DNA of 64,000 nt from Cohnella kolymensis (GTDB taxonomy: Bacteria; Bacillota; Bacilli; Paenibacillales; Paenibacillaceae): the NCBI RefSeq assembly GCF_000829465.1, contig NZ_JXAL01000004.1, positions 41,036 through 105,035 on the forward strand, in the 5' to 3' direction. This document shows, piece by piece, positions 1-7,770 of the stretch. The translations under genes and the position numbers were made by a program. The notes beneath the pieces were generated by a model. That model was not told the DNA's origin. It saw only the letters and a program-made list of their open reading frames with translations, and searched no databases. Each line of letters opens with the position of its first letter. Positions within the stretch are counted from its first letter, which is position 1.

Positions 1-2
1 TC

Positions 3-131
3 CAGCAGGTTGGGCAGCAAGCGACGGATATTATGGCTAAAACCCGCTCCGCTGTAACTGCAGCCAAAGACGAAGTGCAGACCTGGAAAGAAGAGCAAAA
101 AAACCCGAAAGACGGTTCAAGCTTTAATTAA
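3..131 (+). CDS. YtxH-like protein, C-terminal end (partial)
   Basis: Only the last 42 codons lie in the window, ending in TAA. The visible peptide (QQVGQQATDIMAKTRSAVT..., then a Lys/Glu-rich tail) is an amphipathic, charged helix typical of the C-terminus of YtxH-family small stress/envelope proteins. In Bacillus subtilis ytxH belongs to a sigma-B-controlled operon, which would suit the sigma-B locus immediately downstream. The N-terminal membrane segment is outside the window, so the family call rests on the tail and the context only. Confidence 0.5.
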   Translation, partial: QQVGQQATDIMAKTRSAVTAAKDEVQTWKEEQKNPKDGSSFN

Positions 132-230
132 TCCGCAATTGTAAATCTCTCGGCAACAATAACAGGCCATACCCGGCGATTAATCGCCGGGATTTGGCCT
201 ATCTTGTTGACTATGAAAGGGGAAAAGCAT

Positions 231-731
231 ATGAAAACGAAACAGTTGATGATGCTTAGCGGCCCGTCGTCCCACGTGAAGGAAGCTTTATCTCAGCTCG
301 GATTCGTTCGGGATTCCGTTATCCATCACTCGACTTTCCGTGCGGAATTGGAATCCACCAAAGGCGCCTACGTTTTCCAACTGCCCTATCAAGAGCAAGA
401 CGGAACGATAACGCTGGATGGTGAAGCTTCCTATTTCGACGGGGTTTCCGATTCCGACGTCCCCGAAGAGGTTCGCAACGTTGCTCTTGAGAGATGGTAC
501 GCTCTCCGCTCGCGCATTGTCGGTTCGGAGGGTAAAAAAGCGTATTCCCCGGATCGCGGCGACCGCCGCCCATCCGGTCCTACCGCCGCGAAGCCGATTG
601 AGACCGCGAAGAACGGATCGATGGTCCAGGACTTCGAGGATATGGAGCGAATGGGCCGCGACCTGAGCCGGTTGAAAACCGGGCAGCAGCTCAAAGAAGA
701 AGGCCTGATCGACGATCCGATCCAACATTAA
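231..731 (+). CDS. Hypothetical protein, 166 aa
   Basis: No family recognised. The start chosen is the ATG preceded by AAAGGGGAA at about 7 nt; in-frame TTG and ATG codons further upstream (204, 213) lack a ribosome binding site. The protein is soluble, with no signal peptide or membrane segment. Residues about 1-100 look like a compact alpha/beta domain, followed by a polar, Pro/Lys-rich linker (about 105-135) and a charged helical tail. It follows a YtxH-like gene on the same strand and is closed by a strong hairpin, so it may belong to the stress-gene group here; that link is inference. Confidence 0.75.
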   Translation: MKTKQLMMLSGPSSHVKEALSQLGFVRDSVIHHSTFRAELESTKGAYVFQLPYQEQDGTITLDGEASYFDGVSDSDVPEEVRNVALERWYALRSRIVGSEGKKAYSPDRGDRRPSGPTAAKPIETAKNGSMVQDFEDMERMGRDLSRLKTGQQLKEEGLIDDPIQH

Positions 732-743
732 ATAGATGTACGC

Positions 744-785
744 AAAGTCCCGCCCGGAGGCCAAACGGCAGCCGGGCGGGACTTT
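744..785 (+). terminator. Rho-independent-like hairpin after the 166-aa gene
   Basis: AAAGTCCCGCCCGG is followed after 14 nt by its exact complement CCGGGCGGGACTTT. This is a very stable GC-rich stem starting about a dozen bases after the stop codon. The T-run is short, but the A-T flanks of the stem act in its place. Confidence 0.75.
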
Positions 786-846
786 GTCGTGCCCGAGCAT
801 ACGAGAGGCATGGCATGGCAAGGACTCGGGAAACCCGCGCCCACAC

Positions 847-879
847 AAAAAAAGCCGATGCCCCGGTTGGGGCATCGGC
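847..879 (-). terminator. Terminator of the 112-aa minus-strand gene
   Basis: GCCGATGCCCC-GGTT-GGGGCATCGGC is a perfect 11-bp stem. On the minus strand it is followed by a run of seven T. It lies directly downstream of the 888-1226 gene. Confidence 0.9.
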
Positions 880-887
880 GAGTGAAT

Positions 888-1226
888 TTAGATGTACATA
901 ACGGCTTGTTCTTCATCCAGCATACTCCGCATCTGTTCGGCTGAAAGACGCGAGCTGAGCAATTCAGGTACATGGATGGGATCCTTGCCTTCTTTCTGAA
1001 GCTTTGAACTCTCCAGATGATACCCGTATTCCTTGGAAAGCGCATACATTTTGCAAAACTGCTCCGCCGCATCTACAGCTGCCCCGAGTGACTCGTACTC
1101 GGCGAGCTTGTTACCGAAACTCAGTGGGTTGACGCGGGCACCGATCGTCAAATGGTACCCTTCCTGCTTCTCCAATACGAAAATGTCACTTTCAGCGCAC
1201 CGGATCCGATATTTTACCGTCATCAT
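888..1226 (-). CDS. Hypothetical protein, 112 aa
   Basis: No family recognised. The start is one of two adjacent ATG codons behind AAAGGAG; the first gives better spacing (6 nt). The product is a small soluble protein without signal peptide or membrane segments. The first half looks like a beta-rich domain, followed by a helical region around 'AAVDAAEQFCKMY' and an acidic C-terminus. It has its own terminator and lies between the YtxH group and the sigB operon, so it is probably monocistronic. Confidence 0.75.
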   Translation of the reverse strand: MMTVKYRIRCAESDIFVLEKQEGYHLTIGARVNPLSFGNKLAEYESLGAAVDAAEQFCKMYALSKEYGYHLESSKLQKEGKDPIHVPELLSSRLSAEQMRSMLDEEQAVMYI

Positions 1227-1310
1227 TTACAACTCCTTTACGGAAATTGGGGATTGCCGGTATAGAATATTACCCCCCACAGAAGGGATGAAACGGGATG
1301 CCGCAACATT

Positions 1311-1382
1311 AAAAAACCATTTGAGAAGCGGTTCGGCGCTGATTGATCGCTCGAGTGAATGCCGCTTATCAAATGGTTTTTA
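1311..1382. terminator. Terminator of the rsbV-rsbW-sigB operon (bidirectional)
   Basis: AAAAACCATTTGA pairs with TCAAATGGTTTTT, and inside it AAGCGG pairs with CCGCTT, leaving a single internal mismatch and a loop of about 30 nt. T-runs occur on both strands. The sigB stop codon is 7 nt away. Confidence 0.85.
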
Positions 1383-1388
1383 TCTTTT

Positions 1389-2165
1389 TTATTCATCCTC
1401 ATCGGCGTGTTCGGCCAGAAGCTGCTTGAGCTTGTCGATCGCTCTTTTTTGGATGCGTGAGATGCTCATCTGGGAGACGCCGAGTTCATCGGCAATGGAC
1501 CGCTGCGACAGCCCACTCTCGAACACCATCAACAGTACTTGCCGTTCCTCCGGCTTCAGCTGCTCCATCGCTTCCTCAAGATCAAGCTTCCTCTCCAGCG
1601 CGCTGAAATCGTCGATTGGAGAACCTATCAATTCGCCTAACACGGCCGTATTCTCATCATCCGAGATGGGCGTGTCCAAGGATACATAATGGTATAAGTC
1701 CCTGCCCGCTAGAATCTCGAGCGTTTCTTCCGTTTCCAGTCCGAGATACGCCGCAATTTCTTCTACGTTAGGAGAGCGCTCGAGGGTGACCATCAACTCG
1801 TCTATGGCCTGCTGCACGACGAGCCCCTTCTCCTTAATCCGCCGAGGAACTTGCACATACCAGGACTTGTCCCTCAAGTAGTTTTTCATGTGGCCGATAA
1901 TGCTTTTCATCGCATACGGTTCGAACGGCATTCCGAGCTCGGGGTCGAACTGCTTCAGAAGCCGGAACAACGACATTTGCCCTACTTGGAACAAATCGTC
2001 GAACAGATCAGGACGATTGCGCGACATTTTGTTTGCCGCCATTTTAACCATCGGTTCATAATTGCGGATCAGCCATTCGGCCAAATCGTTGGCAAGCGTC
2101 TTTTGATATTCCAGTAGTACCTTAATCGCGTCGTCGGGCATACGCGCGGATTGTGGTGAACTCAT
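1389..2165 (-). CDS. sigB: RNA polymerase sigma factor SigB
   Basis: General-stress sigma factor of the sigma-70 SigB/SigF/SigG group, 258 aa, the usual length. Region 2 is visible around residues 30-100 (DLFDDLFQVGQMSLFRLLKQFD; YAMKSIIGHMKNYLRDK). Region 3 follows at about 100-170, and region 4 with the helix-turn-helix at about 195-250 (LSQRSIADELGVSQMSISRI). The start ATG overlaps the rsbW stop by 4 nt (ATGA), so the two are translationally coupled. As in Bacillus, the anti-sigma factor RsbW and anti-anti-sigma RsbV are encoded just upstream. A sigma-B-type promoter precedes rsbV, so the operon is expected to autoregulate. A bidirectional terminator follows. Confidence 0.95.
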   Translation of the reverse strand: MSSPQSARMPDDAIKVLLEYQKTLANDLAEWLIRNYEPMVKMAANKMSRNRPDLFDDLFQVGQMSLFRLLKQFDPELGMPFEPYAMKSIIGHMKNYLRDKSWYVQVPRRIKEKGLVVQQAIDELMVTLERSPNVEEIAAYLGLETEETLEILAGRDLYHYVSLDTPISDDENTAVLGELIGSPIDDFSALERKLDLEEAMEQLKPEERQVLLMVFESGLSQRSIADELGVSQMSISRIQKRAIDKLKQLLAEHADEDE

Positions 2166-2602
2166 GCGGATTCTTCCGTCGACATCCTTTTCTTGGTCAG
2201 CACTACCGCCGTGCCCCCATTATGATGTACTTCAACCCGGTCCATTAGCGCTTGCATCAAATACAGACCCAATCCGCCCGACTGGATTTCGTCAATGGAC
2301 TTGCCGTGAAGGGAAGGCGATTCTTTGGTATCGGCAGCGGTGAAGCTCATGCCGTTATCCCTTACCGTTATGGTCAATTCTTCGACGCCAACGACGAATT
2401 GTATCTCAATCTGCCCATCTTCTCCGCCGTAGGCATGAAGGACGGCATTATTACAAGCTTCGGAAACCGCTACTTTCATATCTTCGATTTCCTCGAACGT
2501 AAATCTCATCTTACTTGCGATTCCATACAAGGTAAGCCGGACCAAGTCGACGAACTGGGCTTGTGCCGGTACAGTCAGCGTAACATCTCTATCTTTTGTC
2601 AT
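2162..2602 (-). CDS. rsbW: Anti-sigma-B factor, serine kinase RsbW
   Basis: GHKL-fold serine kinase that binds SigB and phosphorylates RsbV. The 146 aa show the N box (EACNNAVLHAY, about residues 47-57), the G1 box (VRDNGMSF) and the G2 box (GGLGLYLM) with family spacing. A GAGGAG site lies 8 nt before the ATG. The gene sits between rsbV and sigB, overlapping sigB by 4 nt, so anti-sigma and sigma factors are made in a fixed ratio. Confidence 0.95.
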   Translation of the reverse strand: MTKDRDVTLTVPAQAQFVDLVRLTLYGIASKMRFTFEEIEDMKVAVSEACNNAVLHAYGGEDGQIEIQFVVGVEELTITVRDNGMSFTAADTKESPSLHGKSIDEIQSGGLGLYLMQALMDRVEVHHNGGTAVVLTKKRMSTEESA

Positions 2603-2636
2603 GGATGGGTCTCCTCATTCCTCTCTTTGTGATCGC

Positions 2637-2957
2637 TTATTCCGCCTTCGCAAGAAACGGAGTAATGCCTGTCATGTCGAACAGCTTGCGAATATTGTTC
2701 GGAACATGCTCTACGTCAAAAGGAGCGTTACGCGCGTGGCGTGCCTTTACAACGGATATGAGAATTCCGATCCCGGTGCTGTCGATATATTTCAAATCCC
2801 GAAGGTTAAGCGTCAACCTCCTGTCGGACAACTCCATCAAAGGTTCCATGGCTGCTCTCATTTGCGATGCGACCTCAAGATCGAGTTCTCCGCTTACAAA
2901 GACGATCGTCTGGCCCTCCCGATTTTCTGTGCGCAGCGAGAATTTATTAGATAACAT
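2637..2957 (-). CDS. rsbV: Anti-anti-sigma factor RsbV
   Basis: STAS-domain antagonist of RsbW. The conserved phospho-acceptor motif DSTGIGIL is present (serine near residue 60). In the unphosphorylated form RsbV captures RsbW and frees SigB; a PP2C phosphatase must dephosphorylate it, and a candidate (the REC-PP2C protein at 11482-12633) is encoded nearby. It is the first gene of the rsbV-rsbW-sigB operon and lies directly behind a sigma-B-type promoter. Confidence 0.95.
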   Translation of the reverse strand: MLSNKFSLRTENREGQTIVFVSGELDLEVASQMRAAMEPLMELSDRRLTLNLRDLKYIDSTGIGILISVVKARHARNAPFDVEHVPNNIRKLFDMTGITPFLAKAE

Positions 2958-3027
2958 GAAAATCTCCCTTCTTCCTTCTACATGGAACGGAATTTACTTG
3001 GTTTAAAAAAGTGCTCTAAGTTTGTTA

Positions 3028-3053
3028 TAACCCGAATCTTTTCACTTTGAAAC
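3028..3053 (-). promoter_or_regulatory. Sigma-B-type promoter of rsbV-rsbW-sigB
   Basis: On the minus strand GTTTCA, 14 nt, GGGTTA matches the sigma-B consensus GTTTAA-N12-15-GGGTAT. It lies about 70 nt upstream of the rsbV start and predicts autoregulation. Confidence 0.75.
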
Positions 3054-3166
3054 ATAAAAAATTTATCATAATATGGAAGTTTGGTTTTTTCATGGAAGTG
3101 GTAAACGGTATTATTACCGAATTACAAGAAATTGCAGTCACATTTTAGATAGGAGGGGAGTATACC

Positions 3167-3325
3167 ATGGTCGAACGCGATGTGGATATTGAAGAGCGCC
3201 GTGTAGAGCATAAGTCGGACTCCAGCTTAGTATTGTCCACTTTTATCAAGTATGCGGCCTACCTCATCATCTTTTTCGGGATTCTGTACTTTGTCGTCAT
3301 GTATGTCTTTCCGTGGTTTAGGTAA
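3167..3325 (+). CDS. Small single-pass membrane protein, 52 aa
   Basis: A complete small gene with ATG behind AGGAGGGGAG. The N-terminal half is highly charged (MVERDVDIEERRVEHKSD), followed by one hydrophobic helix (about residues 26-49) and the ending PWFR. It is transcribed divergently from rsbV, about 200 nt away, and has its own terminator. It has no recognised family. The position next to the sigB operon suggests a stress or envelope role, but nothing in the protein shows it. Confidence 0.7.
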   Translation: MVERDVDIEERRVEHKSDSSLVLSTFIKYAAYLIIFFGILYFVVMYVFPWFR

Positions 3326-3337
3326 AACAAAAGAGGG

Positions 3338-3372
3338 AGGCTTCCAGGTTTACTCCTGGGAGCCTTTTTTTG
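3338..3372 (+). terminator. Terminator of the 52-aa gene
   Basis: AGGCTTCCAGG-TTTACT-CCTGGGAGCCT forms an 11-bp stem with one G-T pair, followed by seven T. Confidence 0.92.
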
Positions 3373-3401
3373 TTCCCTAAATTCCGCCCGGAGGACACAC
3401 C

Positions 3402-4621
3402 ATGACCTTGCATTTCGGAACGCTGTACTGGCCCACTACCCACCAATCCGCCGTTACCCCGCGCTGCGCGGCACTATAACGACTCATACCGTGATTATCG
3501 GCGGGGGAATGTCAGGTGCGGCATGCGGATACATGCTGTCCCGCAGCGGCATTCCGGCCGTCTTGATCGATCAGGGAAGAATCGCTTCCGGCAGTACTTT
3601 AGCGAATACCGGCCTGCTTCAATACTCGAACGATCTGACGTTGACCGACATGGCCGAACAATTGGGGGAAGCGGACGCGGTAAGCTTCTATAGAGCCTGT
3701 AAACACGCCGCAGAGCGTCTGGCCGATATAGCGGAGAACTTAAACAGGGACGTGCAGTTCAAACGCCGCTGCAGCTTGTATTACACAACCACGCCCGATG
3801 ATCTGGATATGCTGCGGCGGGAATATGAAATGCTTCACACACATGGATTTGACGCGGAATGGTGGGATGAGAGCAAGATCAAAGCTCATTTCCCGTTCAG
3901 CCGCGCCGGCGCAATCGTTACACGCGGAGACGCTGAAGTAAATCCTTTCCGATTCGTGCATGCGATGGCGGAAGACGCTTGTCAGCACGGACTTCGAATA
4001 TACGAGAATACTTCCATGCTCTCGGTGGAGCCGTCGGCGACGGGATACCGGGTCGTTACGCAGCAGGGCCAGATTGAAACGGAACATGTCATCTACGCAA
4101 CGGGTTATGTGCCGGAAACTGCCGGCGGCCGCTGGATACGTCCCAAATTGACTCGTTCTTACGTAATCGTGACGGATCCGATCGACTCCTTGTCCGAGTG
4201 GCACGAGCGCTTCATGCTTTGGGAAACGGCCCGCCCTTACTTGTATATCCGCACGACACACGATAATCGTATCGTCGCCGGGGGGCTGGACGAAGACTTG
4301 CGTGAACCGCTCCTGTCCGAAGATCACCTGCACAATCGTTCAATGCGGCTGCTCGCCGACCTGCACGCTTTGTTTCCGAGCTTCTCCCCGCAGATTCGCT
4401 ATCAATGGTGCGCCACATTCGGCGAGTCCGCTGACGGGCTGCCATGGCTCGGAGAAGATCCCGACAGGCGTAACCAGCATTATTGCTTGGGTTATGGGGG
4501 CAACGGAACGATATACAGCATGCTGGGCGCACACATTATCCGGGATCGGCTGCTCGGTGTCGACAACCCCGCTGCAGCCTTGGTCCGGCCCGATCGCCTG
4601 AAGCTGGGCGCCCTCAGCTGA
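3402..4621 (+). CDS. FAD-dependent oxidoreductase (DAO family), frameshifted near the N-terminus
   Basis: Glycine-oxidase/DAO-type flavoprotein. The dinucleotide-binding motif GGGMSGAACG and the substrate-pocket region SGSTLANTGLLQY are present, and the C-terminus reads GYGGNGTIYS. An uninterrupted frame runs 3491-4621 (376 aa from a GTG without a ribosome binding site). A properly spaced start (GGAGG then ATG at 3402) opens in another frame, giving MTLHFGTLYWPTTHQS, the usual N-terminus of this family. The downstream frame continues YPALRG...TVIIGGG. One missing base between about 3440 and 3466 would join them into about 406 aa. No Rieske domain follows. The substrate is unknown. The stop codon abuts that of the next, convergent gene. 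Confidence 0.8.
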
Positions 4622-5164
4622 TCAAAGAAAAATCCCGGCCGCTGTAATCAGGGTCGGGATAATGATGCGGATCCGTTTAAGCGATGACTTGCCTGGCTCC
4701 CGCATGATGCAGCAAAGCTTCAGTATTCGTTCCGACACGGAGCGGCACAGAAGCAAGTACTGGCCCGCTTTCACCGCGTCGTCACCGATTTCTGCGAGCT
4801 GCGCAGGGATTCGGATGTCTTCAAGAACCGCTTCTGTCGTATCGTCATCATAAGTGTCATGGGTCACTTGCACAAATGCTGCCGCCGCTGCCCCGCTCCC
4901 TGCTTGTCCGTTTCCGCCGGTAAAGGTCGAGGCGAACGGGAAAGCGGCGGCCGGCACAGCGTCGATGCCTTTTCTATCCCCGGTTGTCTTAATCGCATTC
5001 AATTCCTCTATTGGAACATCCCTCTGCGTTGACAGCAGAGGGGCTTCTTCCAGATTACCCAGAATAATTCGCAATTCCTCCTGCTCGATGCCCGCTTCGC
5101 AGAGCATGCGAACGGCGTCCATCACTCGCTCTTCCTTGTCAAAAATACCTATAATGACCGACAT
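4622..5164 (-). CDS. General stress protein 17M-like (YflT-related), 180 aa
   Basis: The N-terminus MSVIIGIFDKEERVMDAVRML resembles the YflT/GSP17M fold, in which a short beta strand is followed by a helix that 'flips' a membrane-proximal stress protein. The middle is Ala/Gly-rich and the C-terminus ends in a hydrophobic stretch (IRIIIPTLITAAGIFL) that could anchor or fold back. The ribosome binding site is AAAGGGG. A sigma-B-like promoter (GGTTCA-N14-GGGTAT) lies about 50 nt upstream, agreeing with a stress role. The family assignment is moderate because only the first about 40 residues are typical. Confidence 0.6.
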   Translation of the reverse strand: MSVIIGIFDKEERVMDAVRMLCEAGIEQEELRIILGNLEEAPLLSTQRDVPIEELNAIKTTGDRKGIDAVPAAAFPFASTFTGGNGQAGSGAAAAAFVQVTHDTYDDDTTEAVLEDIRIPAQLAEIGDDAVKAGQYLLLCRSVSERILKLCCIMREPGKSSLKRIRIIIPTLITAAGIFL

Positions 5165-5210
5165 GTCGATCCCCTTTCACGTATAGCCTTGTTCAAGTCT
5201 TCCATTAGCT

Positions 5211-5236
5211 ATACCCGCGGCTGGAATATATGAACC
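5211..5236 (-). promoter_or_regulatory. Sigma-B-like promoter of the 180-aa stress gene
   Basis: Minus-strand GGTTCA, 14 nt, GGGTAT. The -10 is perfect and the -35 has one main deviation. It lies about 50 nt upstream of the 5164 start. Confidence 0.6.
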
Positions 5237-5259
5237 CGGCACCCGGCCGGTGTTTCACA

Positions 5260-6909
5260 TCAACCCGGTTCGAATACTTGTTCAGACGCAGGCAGATTTG
5301 CCGGCCACTCAAAGGGCGCGACGTTGACGGAGCATATGAAATGAGATCCGTTGCCGTGGTCATCCTCCAAACGGATCGAGCCTCCCATTGCTTTGGCCAG
5401 CGCCTGGCTCACTGCCAGGCCCAAGCCGATCCCCCCATACTTCCGGGTCATGGACGAGTCCATCTGGGAAAACGGCAGGAACAGCAAATCTTTTTTCTCT
5501 TCCGGTATACCGATTCCCGTGTCCTTCACCGAAGTTTCCAACGTCAACCGCCCGGCCTGATCGGAATAGCAGCGTACAAGGACGTGTACGCCGCCTTTCT
5601 CGGTAAACTTGACGGCATTGCCAATCAACCGCGCAAGAATTTTGCGATATCGCAGCGAGTCGCCCACGACAAGTTCCGGAACCTTCTGATCCAATTGCAG
5701 CGAGAACTTCAGGGATTTGCGACCCGCTTCCTCTTCGAACAAGCCCATCGCGTCACTCACCGCTTCACGGACACTGAACGGCATTTCATCCAATTCCAAA
5801 CGGTCGGACTCCAATTGGGTGAATTCCAATATATCGTTCATAACGGACAGCAGGCGGTCCGAATTTTCCCTTATCGCTCGCGCGAAATCGGCTTGTTCTT
5901 CAGCCAGCTGCGTCTCCAGCAGCAAATCGCTGATCCCGATCAGACCGTTCATAGGCGTGCGAATTTCGTGGCTCATCACGGCCAGAAATTCACTCTTCGC
6001 CCGGGAAGCGCGTTCAGCGGCATTTTTGGCCTCCGTCAGCTGGCGGAGCGTGCCTTTACGCTCCGTAATATCCCGGACCGTACAAGCAAACAGTCTGTCC
6101 TGATTAATGACGGCTTCCCCCAATTGAATTTCCGCCTCAAAAGCCGCACCGTCCCGGCGGAGAGCTATCATTTCACTTACAAGTCCGGTCAGATAACGCG
6201 TCTCCCACCCGGCCGCCCCGTTGGCAACGGGCGCGGGCCTGCGCATTTCGGCTATGTTGGGCAGCACAATTTCCGCGCTTGCGCCGACCAATTGCTCGGC
6301 CGGATAACCGAACAGCCGCTCCATCGCGGGATTCACCGAGCGTATGATATCGTCACCGCCAAATAGGAACATACCGTCGATCGAGGTATCGAATATCATC
6401 CGCGACTTGGCTTCTTCCGTAGAAAGATCATAGGTTACGCGAAGCAGCTCTTTGTTGACCGCTTCCAGCTCGGTCTTCTGACGATGCATCATATTCCGCT
6501 GCGATTCCAATTCGCGATTGCTTTCATAGAGTCTGACAAAGGCAGCGATTTTCGCTTTTAGAATGGTGGTCGACACCGGTTTCACGAGATAATCGATAGC
6601 GCCTGCGGAATATCCTTCGAATTGGTGCACCGCTTCGCGGCTCGTCGCAGAGATAAAGAGGATCGGGGTGTCTTTTGTTTTTTCCCGAGCTTTGATCAGT
6701 CTTGCCGTCTCGAATCCGTCCATGCCGGGCATCTGGACATCCAGAACGATGACCGCAAATTCTTCGCGCAGCAAATGACGCAAGGCCGCTTCTCCCGAAT
6801 CGGCCCGAACCAGGCGATAGCCTTCACCTGACAGAGAGGCCTCCAAAACAAGCAAATTTTCGGCATGATCGTCAACAATCAATAGCGACACTGGCTTGCC
6901 ATCCCGCAC
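5260..6909 (-). CDS. Hybrid response regulator / histidine kinase (REC-PAS-HisKA-HATPase)
   Basis: 549 aa, soluble. An N-terminal receiver domain (residues about 5-125; [10 protein letters not shown], phospho-acceptor in [15 protein letters not shown]) is followed by a coiled coil, a PAS domain (about 170-285), HisKA with the phosphorylatable histidine in [12 protein letters not shown], and a HATPase_c domain (N box [26 protein letters not shown]). The start is a GTG behind GAGGAGGGG. The gene is 21 nt downstream of the CheR-like methyltransferase and in the same direction as the RsbK/RsbY-like genes, so it probably belongs to the same stress-signalling operon. Its stimulus is not evident. 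Confidence 0.9.
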   Translation of the reverse strand: MRDGKPVSLLIVDDHAENLLVLEASLSGEGYRLVRADSGEAALRHLLREEFAVIVLDVQMPGMDGFETARLIKAREKTKDTPILFISATSREAVHQFEGYSAGAIDYLVKPVSTTILKAKIAAFVRLYESNRELESQRNMMHRQKTELEAVNKELLRVTYDLSTEEAKSRMIFDTSIDGMFLFGGDDIIRSVNPAMERLFGYPAEQLVGASAEIVLPNIAEMRRPAPVANGAAGWETRYLTGLVSEMIALRRDGAAFEAEIQLGEAVINQDRLFACTVRDITERKGTLRQLTEAKNAAERASRAKSEFLAVMSHEIRTPMNGLIGISDLLLETQLAEEQADFARAIRENSDRLLSVMNDILEFTQLESDRLELDEMPFSVREAVSDAMGLFEEEAGRKSLKFSLQLDQKVPELVVGDSLRYRKILARLIGNAVKFTEKGGVHVLVRCYSDQAGRLTLETSVKDTGIGIPEEKKDLLFLPFSQMDSSMTRKYGGIGLGLAVSQALAKAMGGSIRLEDDHGNGSHFICSVNVAPFEWPANLPASEQVFEPG

Positions 6910-6930
6910 CCCGTCCCCTCCTCTCTTATT

Positions 6931-7770
6931 CTATCGGGCTTTACGGAATATCCGATGCTGGTCGTTCAACGTTTCGTAACGGTCCGCCATCGGCGTAAAA
7001 GATAACGATTCTTTGCCGCCCAGGATCAGATAACCTTTCGGCGACAGGCTGTCATAGAACAGCTGATGCACCTGTTCCCGCAGCTCATTATTGAAATAAA
7101 TCATCACATTGCGGCACATGATGACATGGAATTCATTAAAGGAACGATCCGTCACCAGATTGTGACGTGCGAACACAATGTTCCGGCTTAAAAACGGCTT
7201 TAACATCACAATTCCGTGGTCCGAGACATAGTAATCCGAAAATGTGTGCTGCCCGCCGGCCGCTTGATAATTTTTGGTATATAGCTTCATTCTGTCAATG
7301 GGTATGGTTCTTTCGTTCGCGCGCTTCAATGCCGCCTCGTTGATATCCGTAGCATAGATTCGGGATTTTTCGAGCAGCCCCTCTTCATGAAGCAGGATGG
7401 ACATAGAGTACGCTTCTTCACCTGTCGAGCAGCCGGCATGCCAAATACGGATATACGGCAGCATGCGCAAAGCCGGAAGGACATCCCTTCGCAACGCGAG
7501 GTACATTTCAGGGTCGCGGAACATCTCGGTGACTGGAATGACCAGATCGTTCAGCAGCCTTTGAAAGGCCTCAAAATCATGCATTACCCGTTCCTGCAAA
7601 GATGAAACATTGGCCGCGCCTTCCAGATGAATCCGATGCCATATCCTGCGCCGGATAGAGGCGTACGAATAGTTGCGAAAGTCATAGCCGTACCTGCGGT
7701 ATATTCCTTCAAGAAGAAGTGCGATTTCGATTTTCTCCAGTTCGCCGTCCATGAGTTCGTTATTGCTCAT
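6931..7770 (-). CDS. rsbM: CheR-type SAM-dependent methyltransferase, RsbM-like
   Basis: 279 aa with the CheR architecture. A helical N-terminal domain (about 1-75) precedes the SAM-binding domain with [10 protein letters not shown] (motif I), [10 protein letters not shown] and CRNVMIYF. There is no chemotaxis operon around it. It overlaps the end of the hybrid kinase gene by 4 nt and follows a REC-PP2C phosphatase gene. In Bacillus cereus a CheR homologue (RsbM) next to rsbK methylates the kinase RsbK and damps SigB activation; the arrangement here matches, so this role is inferred from family plus context. A flagellar chemotaxis role is the alternative. Confidence 0.8.
   Translation of the reverse strand: MSNNELMDGELEKIEIALLLEGIYRRYGYDFRNYSYASIRRRIWHRIHLEGAANVSSLQERVMHDFEAFQRLLNDLVIPVTEMFRDPEMYLALRRDVLPALRMLPYIRIWHAGCSTGEEAYSMSILLHEEGLLEKSRIYATDINEAALKRANERTIPIDRMKLYTKNYQAAGGQHTFSDYYVSDHGIVMLKPFLSRNIVFARHNLVTDRSFNEFHVIMCRNVMIYFNNELREQVHQLFYDSLSPKGYLILGGKESLSFTPMADRYETLNDQHRIFRKAR

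Noticed and set aside
5230..6366. 378-codon open frame on the plus strand
   Set aside because: Antisense shadow of the hybrid kinase gene; no ribosome binding site and no recognisable domain.
6931..7770. CheR as part of a chemotaxis operon
   Set aside because: No cheA, cheW, cheB or receptor gene is nearby, while the RsbK/RsbY-like neighbours match the B. cereus SigB module.
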